From positions 1 through 64,000 of the forward strand of contig DYJD01000016.1 in assembly GCA_020723325.1 (NCBI GenBank): a DNA stretch of 64,000 bases, in the 5' to 3' direction. Positions 51,010-60,539 of the stretch are shown here, piece by piece. Below the pieces are notes generated by a model. The model was not told where the DNA came from and ran no database searches. It worked only from the letters and a program-made list of their open reading frames with translations. Every line of letters starts with the position of its first letter. Position 1 is the first letter of the stretch. Both the position numbers and the translations under genes were made by a program. This DNA is from Desulfosudis oleivorans (lineage in GTDB: Bacteria > Desulfobacterota > Desulfobacteria > Desulfobacterales > SURF-7).

Positions 51010-53541
51010 TCAGGGGGAAGAAGTCTTTTGCGGTCTGACCCTGGCCGTGGCCTGGGCATGCAAGGGATCATCCGGCCAATAGTGTTTGGGATAGCGGCCC
51101 TTCAGTTCTTTTTTTACCATGTGGTAGCTATTTTGCCAGAATCCGGCCAAATCCCGGGTGATCTGCACCGGCCGGCCGGCGGGTGAAAGCAGATGGACGA
51201 GCAGGGGCAGGCTGCCGCCGGCAATGCACGGGGTTTCCCTGAGTCCGAACAGCTCTTGCAGGCGCACGGCTACCACCGGCACATCCCCGGAATAGTCGAT
51301 GGGAATGCGCGAGCCGCTGGGGGCCTCAAAATGTGTGGGCGCCAGGTTATCCAACCGTTTTTTTTGAGAATAGGTCAAACGGTGCGCTAGTATTTTTTCC
51401 AGATCAAGCCGGTTGAGATCGCGCAGCCCGGACATGCCCGTGAGATGGGGTGCGAGCCATTCCTGCAAATCGGCTGAAAGGCCGGCATCGGTCATGTCCG
51501 GCCAATTTTCTTCAGGCGGCAGCAAACGTCTTGAAAAAGAGACACGTTGCCGCAGGCGCAGGGAATTGCTAGTCCACGGCAGGCAGGCGAGGCCTTCCTT
51601 GAGAATGCCCATAAGCAAGGCATTGCGGATCTGCTGCGGGTCGGAGGTTGCCGGAAGTTCGCTTTTCAAGACCAGGGCGCCGAGTTTTGTTTCACGGCGC
51701 CGGTCGACCATTTTGCGCTCTGCGTCCCAGTCGACCATTTCCACGGTTTGAATGCGGTCTTTGAATTGCTCTAAAAGGGCCTCCATATTGTATGCGGCGG
51801 CTTTGAAAATTTTGGCTTCCCGGCGGTCGCCATCCAGCTCCAGGGCCACCAGCAGGCTTTGGGAAGACAAGGGGTCTTCTGATTCCACAAAGGCCCCACG
51901 ACCGCTGGTGAGTAGAAATCGTCCGCGCCTGCCGGGGCGCTGCAGGGCCAAGCGATCCGGATAGGCCAGGGCCGCCAATGAGCCGATGGGGAGGGTTTCA
52001 GGGCTTAGCGATGAACAGCCCAGGCGCTTGCGCAATTGATCCGCAATCCGGAGCACCCGGCGGAGAACGGCTTGATCCACGGTGCCGTAAGGCGGAGAAA
52101 ATGGTTGCCGCAAGCGGGCGGCCCGGATCAGGTCCATGCGGAGCTGTATATCCACATGCTGCCGGAAGGAGTCGAATTGAAGCACATCCCGTTCGCTGAG
52201 CAAGGCCGCAAGATCGCAAGCCGGGCCGCCTTGATTCCGGTCCGCGGCCGTGAGCAGCATATGGGCCAGGCGCGGATGGGTCGGCAGCCGCGCCATGCGC
52301 CGGCCGTGCTCGGTAATGGCGGCATCATGATCCAGGGCTCCCAGGGACTGCAGTAAGGCCTTGGCATTTTCAAAGGCCGGGGTTGCGGGCGGGTCAAGCC
52401 ATTTCAGGGCGCCCGCATCCTTCACCCCCCAAACCGCCAGTTCCAAAACCAAGCCGGTAAGGTCGGCCTCGGTGATCTCGGGCCTTACCGCGGCTGGCAA
52501 GGTCGGGTGCACGGCTTGGGACCACAGGCGCAGGCAGACCCCCGGTCCGGTGCGACCGGCTCGGCCGCGGCGCTGGTCGGCGGCGGAGCGGGATACCGGC
52601 CCGGTCACCAGCCGGCTCATGCCGCTGCGGACATCAAAACGCGGATAGCGGGACAGGCCGCTGTCCACCACCACACCGATGCCGTCAATGGTCAGGCTGG
52701 TCTCGGCAATGGAAGTGGCCAGCACGATTTTGCGTTTTCCCGGCGGCGGCGGTGCGATGGCCAGGTCTTGTTCCAGTTGGGACAGGTTGCCGAACAAGGG
52801 CGCCACCAGCCATTCCGGGCTGGGGAGCAAAGCTTTCAAGCGCTCTTGCATTTTACGGATTTCCCAGGCCCCTGGCAGAAAAACCAGGATGCTGCCGGTT
52901 TCTTGGCGTGTGGCCGCAAGTACGGCGTCCACCACACCGGCTACCGAGGACTCGGGCGCGTGTCTACCCACGTAACGGGTCGCAACCGGAAATTCCCGGC
53001 CGCTGCAGCGGATCACCGGCGCCCCTTTGAGCAGGGCAACCAGGGGATCGGTCACCAGAGTGGCGGACATGATCAGGAGCCGCAGTTCTTGATTCAACAC
53101 CCCTTGCATATCCAGGCACAGAGCCAGGCCCAGGTCGGCGTCCAGGCTGCGTTCATGAAATTCATCAAAGATCACCAGGCCGACGCCTGCAAGGGCCGGA
53201 TCACTTTGCAGCATGCGGGTGAGCACGCCTTCAGTGACCACCTCTACCCGGGTGGTGGGGCCCACCCGGCTGTCCAGGCGCATGCGGTAGCCCACTGTTT
53301 GCCCGACCTCTTCGCCGAGCAGGGCCGCCATGCGCATGGCGGCGGCCCTGGCCGCCAGGCGCCGGGGTTCCAGCAGCACGATTTTGCGGTTGCCGAGCCA
53401 GGCCGCATCCTTGAGAAACAGGGGAGTTAGGGTGGTCTTGCCGGCCCCCGGGGGCGCTTGTAATACGGCGCAGGGAAGGGCGGCCAGGGCTGTTTGCAAG
53501 TCGCTGAGGACTGCTTCTATGGGCAAGCCGGTGGATTTCAT
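51010..53541 (-). CDS. hrpB: ATP-dependent helicase HrpB
   Basis: An 843-residue DExH-box helicase of HrpB type. Motif I is APPGAGKTT, motif II DEFHE, motif III SATL, and the C-terminal half has the HrpB-specific helical and OB-like part (ALAYPDRLALQRPGRRGRFLLTSGRG and a C-terminal YPKHYWPDDP). Length matches E. coli HrpB (about 810-825). The cellular role of HrpB is poorly known; it is a probable nucleic-acid helicase. ATG 53541 is used since the upstream in-frame extension (53589) carries no family residues. It is divergent from the yajD-type gene. Confidence 0.9.
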   Translation of the reverse strand: MKSTGLPIEAVLSDLQTALAALPCAVLQAPPGAGKTTLTPLFLKDAAWLGNRKIVLLEPRRLAARAAAMRMAALLGEEVGQTVGYRMRLDSRVGPTTRVEVVTEGVLTRMLQSDPALAGVGLVIFDEFHERSLDADLGLALCLDMQGVLNQELRLLIMSATLVTDPLVALLKGAPVIRCSGREFPVATRYVGRHAPESSVAGVVDAVLAATRQETGSILVFLPGAWEIRKMQERLKALLPSPEWLVAPLFGNLSQLEQDLAIAPPPPGKRKIVLATSIAETSLTIDGIGVVVDSGLSRYPRFDVRSGMSRLVTGPVSRSAADQRRGRAGRTGPGVCLRLWSQAVHPTLPAAVRPEITEADLTGLVLELAVWGVKDAGALKWLDPPATPAFENAKALLQSLGALDHDAAITEHGRRMARLPTHPRLAHMLLTAADRNQGGPACDLAALLSERDVLQFDSFRQHVDIQLRMDLIRAARLRQPFSPPYGTVDQAVLRRVLRIADQLRKRLGCSSLSPETLPIGSLAALAYPDRLALQRPGRRGRFLLTSGRGAFVESEDPLSSQSLLVALELDGDRREAKIFKAAAYNMEALLEQFKDRIQTVEMVDWDAERKMVDRRRETKLGALVLKSELPATSDPQQIRNALLMGILKEGLACLPWTSNSLRLRQRVSFSRRLLPPEENWPDMTDAGLSADLQEWLAPHLTGMSGLRDLNRLDLEKILAHRLTYSQKKRLDNLAPTHFEAPSGSRIPIDYSGDVPVVAVRLQELFGLRETPCIAGGSLPLLVHLLSPAGRPVQITRDLAGFWQNSYHMVKKELKGRYPKHYWPDDPLHAQATARVRPQKTSSP

Positions 53542-53625
53542 TCCAAAAAGATAACAATTGACAAGTGCCAAAGTCAATTTTAAAACCATTGGCAGAGACA
53601 GATTATCTTTTTAGGAGGAATGGAT

Positions 53626-54003
53626 ATGACGTTGAAAAAGACACCGCTTGATACGGAAAAACTGGACCGCACGGTGGCCGACATTCAGCGGGATTGGAAG
53701 CAGACCTACCGGGAACGGGCCTTGAAACTTTTTCCCTGGATCTGCGCCAGTTGCGGCCGGGAATTCACCGGCAAAAGGCTCAAGGAACTCACTGTCCATC
53801 ACAAGGATCACAATCACGACAACAACCCGCCCGACGGCAGCAATTGGGAATTGCTCTGCCTCTACTGCCACGACAACGAGCATTCCCGCAACCGGGATGA
53901 AGCCGCCTACGGCGGGCTGGAACCCGGAGCCCGGGCGCCGTCCTCCACCCACAAACCGTTTGCGGACCTGGCGGCCTTGCTGCAGAAAAAGAACGAGAAA
54001 TAA
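53626..54003 (+). CDS. yajD: YajD-family HNH nuclease
   Basis: A 125-residue protein. ATG 53626 is 7 nt from AGGAGG; an ATG two codons upstream lies too close. CASCGREF and LCLYCHDNEH form the zinc-binding CxxC pairs, and LTVHHKDHNHDNNPPDGSNWE is the HNH centre. Length and order match E. coli YajD, an uncharacterised HNH nuclease-like protein. It is divergent from hrpB, with an 84-bp gap between the two starts. Confidence 0.9.
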   Translation: MTLKKTPLDTEKLDRTVADIQRDWKQTYRERALKLFPWICASCGREFTGKRLKELTVHHKDHNHDNNPPDGSNWELLCLYCHDNEHSRNRDEAAYGGLEPGARAPSSTHKPFADLAALLQKKNEK

Positions 54004-54008
54004 CGCTT

Positions 54009-56426
54009 TCAGGAAGTCTTGAGCGCCTCTTTAACGGTGAGACCCAACTGATCCATCCGGTAAGGCTTTTTAATATGGGCACAGACCCCGAGCCTCAGCG
54101 CTTCTTTGATGCGGCCGGTTTCGGAATAACCGCTGACGATGACGGCCCTCTGGTGCGGATGGATTTTAAGGATCTGTTTATAAGTATCGAGCCCGTCCAT
54201 TCCGGGGTCCATGATCATATCGAGAATCAGGAGATCCGCCGTTTGCTTGCATATGCAAGCAACCACTTCTTCGCCGCTGCTGAAAGCCGTGATCCGGTAG
54301 TTCAGTTTTTCAAGCATGGCCGTGAGGATTTCACGTTGTTCCGGTATATCATCCACGATGAGGATGTGCTCGCCTTTACCCATATAGTCGGCGACAGGGG
54401 GACGGGCGGCCTCTTTTTTGATTTCTTCCCAGGTGACTGGAAAAAATAGCTCAAAACTCGTGCCCTTGCCGGGGATACTACGGATATGGATATAGCCTTT
54501 GTGGTCTTGCATGGTTCCCCAGACCACCGACATTCCAAGGCCTGTGCCGCTTCGTCCCAGTATTTTTTTGGTGTAAAAAGGTTCAAAGATACGCTCCATG
54601 TCCTCCGGGGCAATGCCGCTGCCCTTGTCTTCGATGGCTAAAACAGCATAATTGCCCGTGGGGATGTTCTGATACCCACTGAATTGACTGTCGAAATACC
54701 GGTTTTGGGTGGTGATGATGATTTCGCCACCCAAGGGCTGGGATTCGGCGGCGTTTAAAAATAAGTTCATCAGCATTTTCGACAGATGGACCGGGGAGCC
54801 TTGAATATTGAGCAGGTCGGCTGCTAAATCAAGGCTGATCCGAACATTGCCGTAATCGGCCTTTAATTTGGCGCATTCGGCTGAATTCAAATGCTCGGTC
54901 ACGATTTGATTGAGATTGAGGGCTTCCATTTTTATAACACCTCTTCGGGCAAGGGCCAGGAGGTCTTCTACAATGGCGGCTGCTTTTTGTCCGGATGATT
55001 GAATTTTCAGCAAGGGGCTTTTCAAGGGGCTGTCATTGGGCAGGGTCATCAAAAGAATTTCAGGATAGCTGACCACACCGGTGAGCACGTTATTCAAATC
55101 ATGGGCCACACCGCCGGCAAGCAATCCCAGCGCTTCCATTTTCTGCATGCGGGCGATGCGGCCCTCCAGCTCCTTTTTTTCGTTCTCGGCCATGATTTTA
55201 TCGGTGATATCCCGCATGATGCCTCGGAAACCCATAGGGACCTGTTCCGCATTGCGAATCAGGGCGACGGACAATTCCACTTGGCAGACGGTTCCATTTT
55301 TTTTTATGATTTCAAACTTGACATCCTTGGTGGGAATTCCGGTCCGGTACACCCGGTTGAACTCCAGATACATCTCCCGGGAAGTTTGGGGTGTAGCATA
55401 GTCCCGGTTGTTCATACCCAGTGATTCTTCCTTTGTATAACCGATGATTCTGCACATGGAATCATTCAGAAAGGTAAAGTCACCGGCGAGATTGACCTCA
55501 AAATAGCCTTCCTCAATATTTTCGAGGATACTTCGATATTTTTCCTCACTTTTTCTCAGTGCCTCTTCTGTAAGGCGTCGTATCGCCATTTCATCTTCCA
55601 GATTTTTATTGATGAGGGCCAAGGCGTTGGTTCTTTCCTGAATCCTTTGTTCCAATGTGCGGTTCATGGAGATGACTTTATCCTGCTCCGCCCTGAGTCG
55701 CCGTGCGAGGAAAAAATCACGGCGCTCGTGATATTCCATTGAATAGCAGGCAAACAAGCCGATGAAATTGGCGCTGATAAAGAAAAAATTGTTTTGAATC
55801 AGAATCGGCAGAGGTGTGTCGCTGATCCAGACGGCGGCGATCTCGTATAAGATCATGGTGATAAGGCCGGCACAGGCGGCCGAGATGAATCTGGCCCGTA
55901 CAAAGGTGTAGGCAAAAATAAAAATGAGAATGATGCCGGCATAATACGTATAGCCGATGGGCGGCGGCGCCATGATGATCATCATGATGATCCCCAGGCT
56001 GCTGATAATGAATAAAATGCATAAGGATAGTTGAAAGAAACGTTTATATGCGGCGGTATAGGAGAAGATGATTACGGCCAGAAGCGCGGGGCAGACCAAG
56101 CCGAAGCGGATAAACCAGAATTTAAGTTTGAGTTCAGGGAACAGGATGGCATCCAACACGCCGAATAAGCCGTAAAAGAAAATGGCGGCCAAGAGGGAAA
56201 AGCGGACATGTTTGATGGATTTGAAAAAATAATAGTCAATAAATTCATTTTCCGGATTTTCACCGTCTTTTTTAAATGCAAGGGTAAGGGGGTTGAGTTG
56301 CATCTGGCTGTGGATGCTTGCACCGGCTTGGGAAAAAGGAAAGGATGATTTGTCTGTTGACCTGGTACTTCTTTTGGCGGTGGTCTTTTCCATGGCTTTT
56401 AATTGCTTTTTTCCAGGCGAGGTCAT
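54009..56426 (-). CDS. Membrane hybrid histidine kinase (PAS, HisKA, HATPase, receiver)
   Basis: An 805-residue protein. Residues about 70-240 hold six membrane helices. A coiled coil follows, then PAS (about 290-410, SILENIEEGYFEVNLAGDFTFLND), HisKA with GGVAHDLNNVLTG (phospho-accepting His), HATPase (LMNLFLNAAESQ, DKGSGIAPED, FEPFY, GTGLGMS), and a C-terminal receiver with Asp in LLILDMIMD plus IKKPY. Its ATG overlaps the stop of the PhcB-like methyltransferase gene (ATGA). In Ralstonia phcBSR, a methyltransferase makes a fatty-acid methyl ester signal sensed by a membrane kinase. The same pairing here points to a signal-synthase/receptor unit. Confidence 0.87.
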   Translation of the reverse strand: MTSPGKKQLKAMEKTTAKRSTRSTDKSSFPFSQAGASIHSQMQLNPLTLAFKKDGENPENEFIDYYFFKSIKHVRFSLLAAIFFYGLFGVLDAILFPELKLKFWFIRFGLVCPALLAVIIFSYTAAYKRFFQLSLCILFIISSLGIIMMIIMAPPPIGYTYYAGIILIFIFAYTFVRARFISAACAGLITMILYEIAAVWISDTPLPILIQNNFFFISANFIGLFACYSMEYHERRDFFLARRLRAEQDKVISMNRTLEQRIQERTNALALINKNLEDEMAIRRLTEEALRKSEEKYRSILENIEEGYFEVNLAGDFTFLNDSMCRIIGYTKEESLGMNNRDYATPQTSREMYLEFNRVYRTGIPTKDVKFEIIKKNGTVCQVELSVALIRNAEQVPMGFRGIMRDITDKIMAENEKKELEGRIARMQKMEALGLLAGGVAHDLNNVLTGVVSYPEILLMTLPNDSPLKSPLLKIQSSGQKAAAIVEDLLALARRGVIKMEALNLNQIVTEHLNSAECAKLKADYGNVRISLDLAADLLNIQGSPVHLSKMLMNLFLNAAESQPLGGEIIITTQNRYFDSQFSGYQNIPTGNYAVLAIEDKGSGIAPEDMERIFEPFYTKKILGRSGTGLGMSVVWGTMQDHKGYIHIRSIPGKGTSFELFFPVTWEEIKKEAARPPVADYMGKGEHILIVDDIPEQREILTAMLEKLNYRITAFSSGEEVVACICKQTADLLILDMIMDPGMDGLDTYKQILKIHPHQRAVIVSGYSETGRIKEALRLGVCAHIKKPYRMDQLGLTVKEALKTS

Positions 56427-57814
56427 TTGTTGATAATGGCAAACAAGTTGACGCCTTCTTCTTCGGACTCAATCCGGTATTTCCGGCTAAGATGGCCGAA
56501 TAAATTTTTCATATCAGCGGAGCTTCTGTGAATAAGATGCCAGTCCAGAACAAGCCCCATACCGAAATTATTTGGATTGGCCTTGCTGAAATTTCCGATG
56601 ATGAGTTCACCACCGTTTTGAAGCATTGAAAATAAATTTTCAGCCAATGATTTTGAAGCATTATCCTTTAGATAGTCGAACAGCCCCGCCGAATAAATGA
56701 GATTAAAGTCCTTTTGGGAAAAGCTATCGCATATAACCGCTTTGATTTTGAGATGATGATAGTAAACGGCAAGGGGTAGCTGGTTGTTGCGGATTAAAGC
56801 TGTCAAGACTTTTTGCGAGTACTTCAGCGCTTCGCAATCCTGATCGATCAGATGGATTTCCACGCGCCTTTGCTTGAGCAGGGCTGGTTGATCTGTTATC
56901 AACTGTTGGATTTCCGAAGCTGGACCGGAGGCCACCGACATGATTCGGCAGATTTCGTTTTCCGGTGCGGAGAGCAAATGTTCAATGATGCTTTTTTGAA
57001 TGAAATTGCGTCTGTTCCTCAAGGCTTTGGCCGCAGGTTCATCCACGAAATAGCGCTGCAGGCATTTGATAAACAGGCTGTCTCCCGAGGTATCGCGATC
57101 GTAGATGATATTCATCATTTCATAGTCTCCGGCATATCCCAATGGTTTGCGATAAGCCCTATACGCAAAGGGCGCCCGATAGATGATTCCGGAAACAAGG
57201 GAGCGGAAGAACCCAAAAGATTGGGCGGCGATTTCCGCCGGGACGGTTTCAAGGTAACCTGCCAGCTCATCGTAAACAGGGGACAAGGATTCACTTATAA
57301 ATTTGGAGACCATCTGAATAACGGTTTCTTCAAATTGGCGATTATAGCTCTTGTTTTCTTCAAGGGCGCTCTTTTGAATACAGTTGATATCCTGCTCAAG
57401 CTCCTCCAGCCAATGTTTTATCCGATAAGCCTTTAAGGCGAATTTCTCCGGAACATTGAAAAACAATTTGCGTTCATGGACGAAATCCTGAAGCACATCC
57501 CTGGTCTCCATTACTGCTACAACCGAATCCGCATTCAGCGGCACACCGGTTATTTCAAACCCGGTAAGAAATTCATTTTCAGACGGCTGTTCTTCCCGAA
57601 CCTTCTTTAAATGGTGTCTTCCGATTTCAATGCCGTCTACGATGACACAGGCGTCAAAGTACTCATCAGATAGCCTTTCCCGGCTGCGAACGGCGATGCC
57701 GAAGCCGCTGAAGTTTTCAATGGGATAAATATGGTCAAAAAGAGCGATGCTGCAACGATCGGTCGGTGGGTTGATTCTGTCCTGGCGAACGGTCATCTTA
57801 AAGCTATCTGACAT
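56423..57814 (-). CDS. PhcB-like SAM-dependent methyltransferase with PilZ-like N-terminus
   Basis: A 463-residue cytoplasmic protein. ATG 57814 has GGAG 7 nt upstream; an in-frame start at 57991 would add an atypical leader. Residues 15-110 look PilZ-like (PIENFSGFGIAV has the NxSxxG core, but the upstream RxxxR is missing, so c-di-GMP binding is doubtful). The central signature RKPLGYAGDYEMMNIIYD and the methyltransferase fold (RIMSVASGPASEIQQL, EIHLIDQD, IYSAGLFDYL) match proteins annotated as extracellular factor 3-hydroxypalmitic acid methyl ester synthesis (PhcB). Substrate by analogy: a 3-hydroxy fatty acid. It is coupled to the kinase gene by ATGA. Confidence 0.8.
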   Translation of the reverse strand: MSDSFKMTVRQDRINPPTDRCSIALFDHIYPIENFSGFGIAVRSRERLSDEYFDACVIVDGIEIGRHHLKKVREEQPSENEFLTGFEITGVPLNADSVVAVMETRDVLQDFVHERKLFFNVPEKFALKAYRIKHWLEELEQDINCIQKSALEENKSYNRQFEETVIQMVSKFISESLSPVYDELAGYLETVPAEIAAQSFGFFRSLVSGIIYRAPFAYRAYRKPLGYAGDYEMMNIIYDRDTSGDSLFIKCLQRYFVDEPAAKALRNRRNFIQKSIIEHLLSAPENEICRIMSVASGPASEIQQLITDQPALLKQRRVEIHLIDQDCEALKYSQKVLTALIRNNQLPLAVYYHHLKIKAVICDSFSQKDFNLIYSAGLFDYLKDNASKSLAENLFSMLQNGGELIIGNFSKANPNNFGMGLVLDWHLIHRSSADMKNLFGHLSRKYRIESEEEGVNLFAIINK

Positions 57815-57990
57815 GTGGTCTCCAAATGGTCGTGAAAGTGTAAAAAATAATGTTGGATGAGTCGCACGGATCTTTCTGCCAAATTTTCTGATTTCGTTTA
57901 TTAACAGATTTTCGCCATTTTTCAAAAGGATTTCGGTTTTATGAAAAACACTGTTGAACAGCCGGGATAAAGCCGCCTGGATCAACTCCA

Positions 57991-58725
57991 TTATTTTTTT
58001 TCAGATTTTTTAAGAGATGGGGAGGCAAGCAAAACCCTCCACGGCAGGGTCTCAATATAACCGGATTCCGGCTCAAAACAGGTGATACCGCCCTCCTGAA
58101 ACCAACCTGGTACAATGTGAACTCGGCCGCCGCCGGTTGTGGTATTGGTATAGGTCTGGTGGAAATGCCCCACAAAAACGATTTTAGGCGCACCTTGCAG
58201 TTTTGCCGCGGCAAAATTAAGGAGGGCCTTTTCCGGCAAATGTTTCCGGAATTCATGGTTGGTTTTTTTCAGCAGCCGTTTCAGGATAAGCCCCAGGGCC
58301 GGCCCCCCAGGCAAGAAACGCAGGATGATTCCGGTCAGGTTGTTTTTGACAGCCCGCCGAAACCGCAGGTAGTTTTTATCCTGGCGGTTGATTTGGTCGC
58401 CGTGGCAAAACAGGTTGCCCTGGTCATCCTGCCAGGCCCCATCATCAAAACACACGGTGAAAAAGGCCCGCCGCTCCCGGGCCACGAAATATTCGTGATT
58501 TCCTTCCAGGAAAACAATGCCGCGGTGTTTTTTTTGCTCCCGGCACCAGTTGAGGAAGAGCTTGTGGCAGGGCTTTTCATAACGGGCAAAGCCGATCCAC
58601 AATTCAAAGATATCCCCCAGAAAAACCACGTCCTGGTCGGTTCTCTGGATGGCCGCGAGCATCCTGAAGAACTCCGCCTGGTTTTCACTGCCGTCTTCGA
58701 TGTGCGCGTCTGCAATCAGAATCAT
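57991..58725 (-). CDS. LpxH-like UDP-2,3-diacylglucosamine hydrolase / metallophosphoesterase
   Basis: A 244-residue calcineurin-fold enzyme. Metal motifs in order: DAH at the N-terminus (first metal pair), GDIFELW, GNHEYF, HGDQ and GHFH. The GDxxELW and GNHE context fits LpxH or related LPS-precursor hydrolases, which release UMP from UDP-2,3-diacylglucosamine in lipid A synthesis. No strong Shine-Dalgarno precedes the ATG; an A/T-rich run does. It is separated by 176 bp from the methyltransferase start and is probably independent. Repeat copy E lies directly upstream. Confidence 0.78.
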   Translation of the reverse strand: MILIADAHIEDGSENQAEFFRMLAAIQRTDQDVVFLGDIFELWIGFARYEKPCHKLFLNWCREQKKHRGIVFLEGNHEYFVARERRAFFTVCFDDGAWQDDQGNLFCHGDQINRQDKNYLRFRRAVKNNLTGIILRFLPGGPALGLILKRLLKKTNHEFRKHLPEKALLNFAAAKLQGAPKIVFVGHFHQTYTNTTTGGGRVHIVPGWFQEGGITCFEPESGYIETLPWRVLLASPSLKKSEKK

Positions 58726-58758
58726 AAAAAAAGTGTGCGATACCGGCTTTTATGTCCG

Positions 58759-58890
58759 CTGGGAATCGCATGCAAATATTTTTTTCTCGGGGTCGGTATC
58801 GGTATCGGAATCGGTATCGAATTTTTATCGACCCCGATACCGATAGCGACCCCGACCCCGAAAAACAAATGCAATAACCCCCGTTCCATG
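58759..58890. repeat. GGTATC/CCGATA hexamer inverted repeat, copy E
   Basis: Arms 58786-58820 and 58829-58861 are inverse hexamer arrays separated by only about 8 bp, so this copy can form a long hairpin. GGAATCGCATGCAAAT on the left and AAACAAATGCAATAACCCCC on the right are both diverged forms of the family flank, so here the flank is present on both sides. It separates divergent genes (LpxH-like and CheX). Confidence 0.8.
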
Positions 58891-58984
58891 TCCGCGGGGG
58901 CTTGCTCATTCCGTCATAGACATGTTATGGTACCTGATGTCGGCCAACGTGTCCATGTCCAATTCAGATTTCAGGGAAATTGCC

Positions 58985-59626
58985 ATGCCGGAAAAGACAA
59001 AAGGTTTAATGGATTCCAAAATGATCAATCCTTTTTTGAAAGCCACGCTGGAAATCTTAAAGGAAGCGGCTTCCATCGACTTTAATGTCGGGGAATTTTA
59101 CCTAAAAAAGGACGAATACGGCCGGGGTGATGTTACCGGTATCATTGGTTTGACCGGCTCCGGCCGGGGAACAGTGGCGGTGACTTTTGATGAAAATATG
59201 ATTCTCACCATCGTATCCGCCATTCTAGGTGAGGAGATGAATGACATCAATGACCTGGTTATTGATGCCGCCGGAGAGCTCACCAATATGATCACCGGCC
59301 GGGTGGTGGACAAGCTCGCCCAAAGCGGTTTCAATCTGCTGTTGTCTGTTCCCACTGTGGTGCATGGCCGTAACCATCGGGTGGTGCATCATACCAAAGG
59401 GCCCAGGATCGCCATCCCATTCCATTCCCCCCAGGGCCAGTTCGTGGTGGAATTTTCCTTTGATAAAACCCCGGAGTTCGGCGAAAAAAGCGCGGCAGTA
59501 AATGCGCCCAGTGAAGCCGGCGAGGCGTCCGGAAAAGCTCCCGCGGACTGGGGGGTTCCTATGGAATCTTCGGCCTCGACCGGCAAAGTCCCGACAAATT
59601 GGGGCCGGCCTGAAAATGATGGATGA
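58985..59626 (+). CDS. cheX: CheX phosphatase with C-terminal KxPxxWG tail
   Basis: A 213-residue protein. ATG 58985 follows AGGGA by 7 nt. The CheX fold is clear: NPFLKATLEILKEAASID, AVTFDENMILTIVSAILG, DAAGELTNMITG with the ExxN catalytic pair, and HHTKGPRIAIPF. CheX removes phosphate from CheY-type receivers to reset chemotaxis or other phosphorelay signals. The last 40 residues form a low-complexity tail with two copies of GK(A/V)P(A/T)(D/N)WG, unusual for CheX and a possible docking motif. No other che genes are in the window. Confidence 0.87.
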   Translation: MPEKTKGLMDSKMINPFLKATLEILKEAASIDFNVGEFYLKKDEYGRGDVTGIIGLTGSGRGTVAVTFDENMILTIVSAILGEEMNDINDLVIDAAGELTNMITGRVVDKLAQSGFNLLLSVPTVVHGRNHRVVHHTKGPRIAIPFHSPQGQFVVEFSFDKTPEFGEKSAAVNAPSEAGEASGKAPADWGVPMESSASTGKVPTNWGRPENDG

Positions 59627-59678
59627 AAAAATAGACCATGCATATCTGGCCGAGTAGGCCCCAGCCGGTCCGCGTAGG

Positions 59679-60500
59679 TCAGCCCAGGGCCACATCCAGG
59701 GTCATCATCACCGCAAAGCCCAGCATGGCCCCAAGGGTGGCCACGTTGCTGTTTTTATCGGATTGTGCTTCCGGGATGAGCTCCTCGACAACCACAAAGA
59801 TCATGGCGCCGGCGGCAAAGGCCAGGGCATAGGGCAGAAGCGGCCGCATTAAAAGCACGGCTGCCGCGCCGATGACCCCGGCAACCGGTTCGACAGCCCC
59901 GGAGAGTTGGCCGAACCAGAAGCTTTTCAGCCGGCTCAAGCCTTCCCGCCGCAGGGGGACGGATACGGCCGCGCCTTCAGGGAAATTCTGAATACCGATA
60001 CCGATGGCCAGCGCCAGAGCGCCGGCCAAAGTTGCCGACGGCACGCCGGCGGCAACGGCACCAAAGGTTACGCCCACCGCCAACCCTTCCGGAATGTTGT
60101 GCAGGGTGATGGCCAACACCAGCAGAATGCTGCGGCGCCAGCCGGTTTTCAAGCCTTCGGCCTGCTCCATGGGAAAGCCGAGATGGAGGTGGGGCAGCAG
60201 GTTGTCGATCAACCACAAAAACAGACCGCCGCACAAGAATCCGACGACGGCCGGGAGCCAGCCCGGCAGGCCGGATTCCTCTGCCAGGGCAATGGCCGGC
60301 GCCAAGAGCGACCAAAAACTGGCGGCGATCATGACGCCGGCGGCAAATCCCAGCATGCCGTCCAGAACGTTGCGGTTGATGGATTTGAAGAAAAAAACAA
60401 TCCCGGCACCCAGGGCCGTGACAAACCAGGTGAAAGAAGTGGCGCAAAGGGCCTGGAAAATGGGATTCAGTTCCGTAAACCAGACAGGGATCAGATTCAT
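59679..60500 (-). CDS. ZIP-family divalent metal transporter
   Basis: A 273-residue membrane protein with eight predicted helices. The metal-binding helices [16 protein letters not shown] and [15 protein letters not shown] are the ZIP signatures of helices IV and V. The family imports or balances Zn2+, Fe2+ or related ions across the inner membrane. GAGGA precedes the ATG by 6 nt. It is the last gene of a three-gene operon with the CNB-domain and AI-2E-type proteins. Confidence 0.88.
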   Translation of the reverse strand: MNLIPVWFTELNPIFQALCATSFTWFVTALGAGIVFFFKSINRNVLDGMLGFAAGVMIAASFWSLLAPAIALAEESGLPGWLPAVVGFLCGGLFLWLIDNLLPHLHLGFPMEQAEGLKTGWRRSILLVLAITLHNIPEGLAVGVTFGAVAAGVPSATLAGALALAIGIGIQNFPEGAAVSVPLRREGLSRLKSFWFGQLSGAVEPVAGVIGAAAVLLMRPLLPYALAFAAGAMIFVVVEELIPEAQSDKNSNVATLGAMLGFAVMMTLDVALG

Positions 60501-60539
60501 TCTATTCCTCGATGGTATTCATGTTTTTTTTATTGTTCA

